Assembly: GCA_022565015.1 (NCBI GenBank)
Contig: JADFKI010000171.1
Coordinates: 1 to 8,176, forward strand
DNA: 8,176 nucleotides
Origin: Chloroflexota bacterium
GTDB taxonomy: Bacteria; Chloroflexota; Dehalococcoidia; Lucifugimonadales; JADFKI01
Reading direction: 5' to 3'
Position numbers and translations under genes: made by a program. The notes under the pieces are model-generated. The model saw only the letters and a list, made by a program, of their open reading frames with translations, did no database searches and was not told the origin of the DNA. This document shows positions 6,639 through 8,176 of the stretch, in pieces. Numbering within the stretch: the stretch's first letter is position 1; each line of letters opens with the position of its first letter.

Positions 6639-6869
6639 CTAACCGATATTGAGCCCAGGTCCGTAGCCTCGAGCCGCCGGCCTCGTCTTCAATTTCATGC
6701 CGAGCCTGATGAGCGCGTCGCCGAGCCTGGCCGGCCACGCATCGTACGGAAACGCACCCCTCGAATTCATAGGGTCGGACCGGCGTGCTTCGGATGTACG
6801 CTTCGCTTCCTTGAGGGGCGCGCGACGCTCCAAGCTTGCTATGCGAAGATTCAATAACGGGTCCAACAT
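6639..6869 (-). CDS. Small basic hypothetical protein, first gene of the operon
   Basis: This is a 76-residue protein with no named family that I recognise. It is basic (many Arg/Lys). It starts with MLDPLLNLRIASLERR, continues in a charged helical stretch to ~32, then a turn-rich segment, and an amphipathic helix (ARLGDALIRLGMKLKTR) at ~47-63. Small proteins of this general plan are, to my memory, common in Chloroflexota, but I cannot verify that here. It is believed real for two reasons. It has one of the best ribosome sites in the window (AAGGAG, 9 bases before the ATG). It also follows a good promoter by about 40 bases and precedes the DUF2089-like gene by 34 bp. Competing frames over the same DNA lack these signals. 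Confidence 0.6.
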   Translation of the reverse strand: MLDPLLNLRIASLERRAPLKEAKRTSEARRSDPMNSRGAFPYDAWPARLGDALIRLGMKLKTRPAARGYGPGLNIG

Positions 6870-6874
6870 CCGAG

Positions 6875-6884
6875 TCCTCTCCTT
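6875..6884 (-). promoter_or_regulatory. Strong Shine-Dalgarno of the 76-aa gene
   Basis: On the minus strand AAGGAGAGGA lies just before the ATG at 6869, with AAGGAG 9 bases from it. It is the main evidence that this short frame is translated and it fixes the start. Confidence 0.65.
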
Positions 6885-6915
6885 CGGCTATCTTTTCCTC
6901 GCGCGCCACACGTCC

Positions 6916-6944
6916 ACTATATCCGATAAGTTCATTTAATTCAA
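6916..6944 (-). promoter_or_regulatory. Promoter of the five-gene SHOCT/DUF4097 operon
   Basis: On the minus strand, TTGAAT (6939-6944, 4 of 6) is followed by a 17-base spacer and TATAGT (6916-6921, 5 of 6). The predicted transcript starts near 6909, giving a leader of about 40 bases before the 76-aa gene. ATAAGTT-type half-sites overlap the -35 and spacer, so the promoter is probably regulated. Confidence 0.6.
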
Positions 6945-6959
6945 CTTATTTATTAAGTT
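6926..6959. repeat. Three ATAAGTT-type half-sites over the operon promoter
   Basis: ATAAGTT (6926-6932), AACTTAT (6943-6949) and TAAGTT (6954-6959) alternate in orientation. The first pair is a 7-bp inverted repeat with a 10-base spacer, covering most of the -35 to -10 interval. The second and third form a 17-bp near-perfect palindrome just upstream of the -35. This is the layout of a repressor/activator operator; the DUF2089-like protein or the nearby XRE protein are candidate binders. Confidence 0.5.
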
Positions 6960-7073
6960 TATCAAGTACAACATCCATCAACTAAAGGTTTCAGGGCATA
7001 ACGGGTACGATATTTAATATTATGGTCGTGCCGTATGAGGGTCGAAGAACCGCCGTATGGCTATCGCCCACCC

Positions 7074-7103
7074 TTGACACAAGATATAAGGCATGGGCAC
7101 AAT
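7074..7103 (+). promoter_or_regulatory. Promoter of the ImmA/IrrE-like gene
   Basis: TTGACA (7074-7079) is followed by an 18-base spacer and CACAAT (7098-7103, 4 of 6). Transcription would begin near 7110, only about 15 bases before the ATG at 7125, with no Shine-Dalgarno in between. The promoter therefore argues for the shorter protein and for a nearly leaderless message. An SOS-type box (7107-7118) covers the predicted start point. Confidence 0.5.
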
Positions 7104-7106
7104 AAA

Positions 7107-7118
7107 GAACATACGTTC
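7107..7118. promoter_or_regulatory. LexA/SOS-type box GAACATACGTTC
   Basis: GAAC-ATAC-GTTC is an exact match to the GAAC-N4-GTTC core of the LexA box of Gram-positive bacteria, which is also documented in Dehalococcoides. The central four bases fit the RNRY preference. It lies on the expected transcription start of the ImmA/IrrE-like gene, a good place for repression. The alternative is an operator of the neighbouring XRE repressor, since a related sequence occurs at 8021-8033. Confidence 0.6.
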
Positions 7119-7124
7119 TGTATC

Positions 7125-7580
7125 ATGAGGCAAGGATTGCACGCAAAACTGAGGGCCGCCGAGCTATGGCACAGGTACGAATTGAGTCTTCCCGTGGACC
7201 TCAAGCTGGTCGTATCGAACCTGGGCCTCGAGGTCGTTACCTTTCCCTTCCAGGGCAGGGTGAAGGAGGCGATAATCGAAGGCGTCATAGGCGTCCGCCC
7301 GGGACTTACACGGCCCTGGTTCCGCTGGCTCGTCGCCCACGCCGTCGGGCATCATATGCTGCACGTGGGAACGAGCTTCTACTTTTCCTCGTGGCAGTGG
7401 GTGAACCACGCCAAGGCCGAGAGGCAGGCGGAGGAGTTTGCCGCCTGGTTCCTGGGCGGGCCGCAGGGTTGGCGTTACTCCCCAGAGGATCTGGCCATAC
7501 CCGCGGAGAAGGCCCAGCTCGTCAGGACCATTACCGCAGGGGGCGGTGACGTGCCACTGGACCTCCAGGAGCCCGACTAG
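7125..7580 (+). CDS. ImmA/IrrE-like metallopeptidase homologue with altered active site
   Basis: This is a 151-residue protein of the ImmA/IrrE (gluzincin-type) family, whose active members cleave XRE-type repressors (ImmA on ImmR, IrrE on DdrO). The zinc motif reads AHAVGHHMLH (residues 71-80): both histidines of HExxH (72 and 76) are kept but the catalytic Glu is Ala73. The downstream ERQAEEFAAWFL helix (99-110) keeps a Glu suited to be the third zinc ligand. It may still bind zinc but should be unable to hydrolyse peptides by the usual mechanism, unless this subfamily uses another residue. An in-frame ATG at 7035 would add 30 residues, but that stretch contains the promoter, looks non-coding and has no ribosome site, so 7125 is preferred. 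It converges on the XRE gene with a 4-bp overlap. Confidence 0.8.
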   Translation: MRQGLHAKLRAAELWHRYELSLPVDLKLVVSNLGLEVVTFPFQGRVKEAIIEGVIGVRPGLTRPWFRWLVAHAVGHHMLHVGTSFYFSSWQWVNHAKAERQAEEFAAWFLGGPQGWRYSPEDLAIPAEKAQLVRTITAGGGDVPLDLQEPD

Positions 7581-7951
7581 GTTCCGTTGTCCTCATGACG
7601 CCTGCTGCGAATGTATCGAGCGAAGTCCCGCACCGAATCCCACTCTTCATCGGTAAGTTCGTTGACCTCGTTGAGCCTCGCCAGCTGACTTTCGTCCAAG
7701 GGGTTGTCGTATTCCTCAGACGTGATATATCCGGCTGCCAGGGCAAGTCGGCCGTAGGGCAGGCCAAGGACTGATGAGATGGCCTTCAAAGTGCCCACCG
7801 TCGGCCTCGTGCGTCCGCCCTCCAGATGGCCGACGTAGCCCTCGCTCATGCCCAGGGCGCTCGACAGCCGCCGCTGGGGCATTCGCTTACGCAGGCGGGC
7901 CTGCCTGACCATGCCGGCAAGCTCCGAGAACGGCCTCTGACTGCTACTCAC
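7577..7951 (-). CDS. XRE-family transcriptional repressor
   Basis: This is a 124-residue DNA-binding protein. Residues ~9-65 are an XRE/Cro-C1 helix-turn-helix (LAGMVRQARLRKRMPQRRLS, SEGYVGHLEGGRTRPT, LKAISSVLGLPYGRLALAAG). Residues ~66-124 form an acidic helical C-terminus (DESQLARLNEVNELTDEEW and on) suited to dimerisation, or to recognition by an ImmA-type partner. No enzymatic motif is seen. The start is GTG with GAGAGGAG just upstream. The gene faces the ImmA/IrrE-like gene and the two end in the same CTAG. Its upstream region is shared with a strong plus-strand promoter leaving the window, so it probably represses that divergent gene and itself (inference from the usual ImmR/DdrO arrangement). 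Confidence 0.88.
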   Translation of the reverse strand: MSSSQRPFSELAGMVRQARLRKRMPQRRLSSALGMSEGYVGHLEGGRTRPTVGTLKAISSVLGLPYGRLALAAGYITSEEYDNPLDESQLARLNEVNELTDEEWDSVRDFARYIRSRRHEDNGT

Positions 7952-8017
7952 CTGCTCCTCTCGAGCTGATTTTTCCTAAATCATACTGGAATCCGGATTG
8001 TTGCATGAAGTGCGATA

Positions 8018-8046
8018 TTGACACATATGTTCTATCACCGTATAAT
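8018..8046 (+). promoter_or_regulatory. Perfect consensus sigma-A promoter for the next gene
   Basis: TTGACA (8018-8023), exactly 17 bases, then TATAAT (8041-8046): both hexamers and the spacing are ideal. It would be very strong unless repressed. The spacer contains ACATATGTTCT (8023-8033), 10 of 11 identical to the SOS-box region at 7109-7119, an obvious operator position. The transcript would start near 8053 and run off the window with a leader of at least 120 bases. Confidence 0.8.
8023..8033. promoter_or_regulatory. Operator-like sequence ACATATGTTCT in the promoter spacer
   Basis: It matches ACATACGTTCT at 7109-7119 with one difference. Read as a LexA box it is ACAC-ATAT-GTTC (8021-8032), with one good half-site and one degenerate one. 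A shared binder, LexA or the XRE repressor, is inferred. Confidence 0.45.
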
Positions 8047-8113
8047 TTAATTCGTCACGGTAATTGGCTTCCCACCCGTATTTCCGATTACTACTAGCCG
8101 CGTAAACCTCAGG

Positions 8114-8136
8114 TCTGACGACTCTTATTCGTCAGA
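8114..8136 (+). other. Leader hairpin before the off-window gene
   Basis: TCTGACGA and TCGTCAGA pair perfectly (8 bp) around a 7-base loop (CTCTTAT). It falls about 60 bases into the predicted leader of the strong promoter. No T-run follows, so it is not a plain terminator; it may affect mRNA stability or bind a protein. Confidence 0.45.
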
Positions 8137-8165
8137 AGCTTATATCAGATCAGTGATTAAAGTCC

Positions 8166-8170
8166 AGGAG
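8166..8170 (+). promoter_or_regulatory. Shine-Dalgarno at the window edge
   Basis: AGGAG is followed by six bases (CCGAAC) to the end of the window, which is the right distance for a start codon at or just after 8177. It marks the beginning of the gene served by the promoter at 8018-8046. Confidence 0.5.
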
Positions 8171-8176
8171 CCGAAC

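Larger units (their letters stand above)
7952..8176. other. Divergent control region between XRE gene and an off-window plus-strand gene
   Basis: This 225-base region has no gene that I can support. On the minus strand a TATGAT (7980-7985) is a possible -10 for the XRE gene without a clear -35. On the plus strand lie a perfect consensus promoter, a leader hairpin and a final Shine-Dalgarno, listed separately. Confidence 0.6.

Noticed and set aside
6622..6909. Alternative 95-codon minus-strand frame over the 76-aa gene
   Set aside because: Its start falls at about the predicted transcription start and has no ribosome site, whereas the 76-aa frame has a near-ideal one.
6697..6939. Plus-strand open frame of 80 codons in the region upstream of the ImmA-like gene
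   Set aside because: It is antisense to the 76-aa gene and runs through the operon promoter, with no signals of its own.
7035..7124. N-terminal 30-residue extension of the ImmA/IrrE-like protein from the ATG at 7035
   Set aside because: The stretch holds a -35/-10 pair and the SOS box, lacks a ribosome site, is less GC-rich than the gene body and does not resemble the family's start.

Overview
The window looks like a chromosomal piece of a moderately GC-rich Chloroflexota bacterium, probably of the Dehalococcoidia/SAR202 side. This is inferred from protein style only: a secreted protein with Pro/Thr-rich linkers and a C-terminal membrane anchor, an SMP-30 lactonase beside an HpaI-type aldolase, and a SHOCT-like/DUF4097/DUF2089 cluster. 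No rRNA or other taxonomic marker is present. I see no tRNA, CRISPR array, insertion sequence or transposase.

Layout. (1) 137-1885, minus strand: a two-gene catabolic operon. An HpcH/HpaI-family aldolase is followed 12 bp later by an SMP-30/gluconolactonase-type lactonase, behind a good sigma-A-like promoter (1961-1988). Together they would open a sugar-acid lactone and cleave a 2-keto acid to pyruvate (or a related oxoacid) plus an aldehyde. (2) 2167-4398, plus strand: a 743-residue exported protein with an A-B-A-B tandem of Ig-like and BACON-like domains, two Pro/Thr-rich linkers around a further beta domain, and a Gly-Gly-Cys/TM/basic C-terminus. (3) 6869 down to 4468, minus strand: a five-gene operon. 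Its order is a 76-aa protein, a DUF2089-like HTH regulator, a small membrane protein, a DUF4097 beta-repeat protein and a SHOCT-like protein. The regulator, DUF4097 and SHOCT-like proteins carry versions of the same ~20-residue helical module. The operon has its own promoter (6916-6944) overlapped by an AT-rich inverted repeat. It resembles envelope-stress (Lia/Psp-like) clusters, but that role is inferred. (4) 7125-7951: an ImmA/IrrE-type metallopeptidase homologue (plus) and an XRE-family repressor (minus), convergent and sharing the palindromic stop CTAG. The peptidase motif reads HAVGH, not HExxH, so the catalytic Glu is missing. A textbook Gram-positive-type LexA/SOS box, GAACATACGTTC, sits at its promoter. 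(5) 7952-8176: the upstream region of a plus-strand gene that starts just past the window. It holds a perfect consensus promoter (TTGACA-N17-TATAAT), a sequence closely related to the SOS-box region inside its spacer, a leader hairpin and a terminal Shine-Dalgarno.

The most interesting parts are the right-hand module (pseudo-protease plus XRE repressor plus SOS-like operators flanking a strong promoter) and the operon sharing one small module among three proteins.
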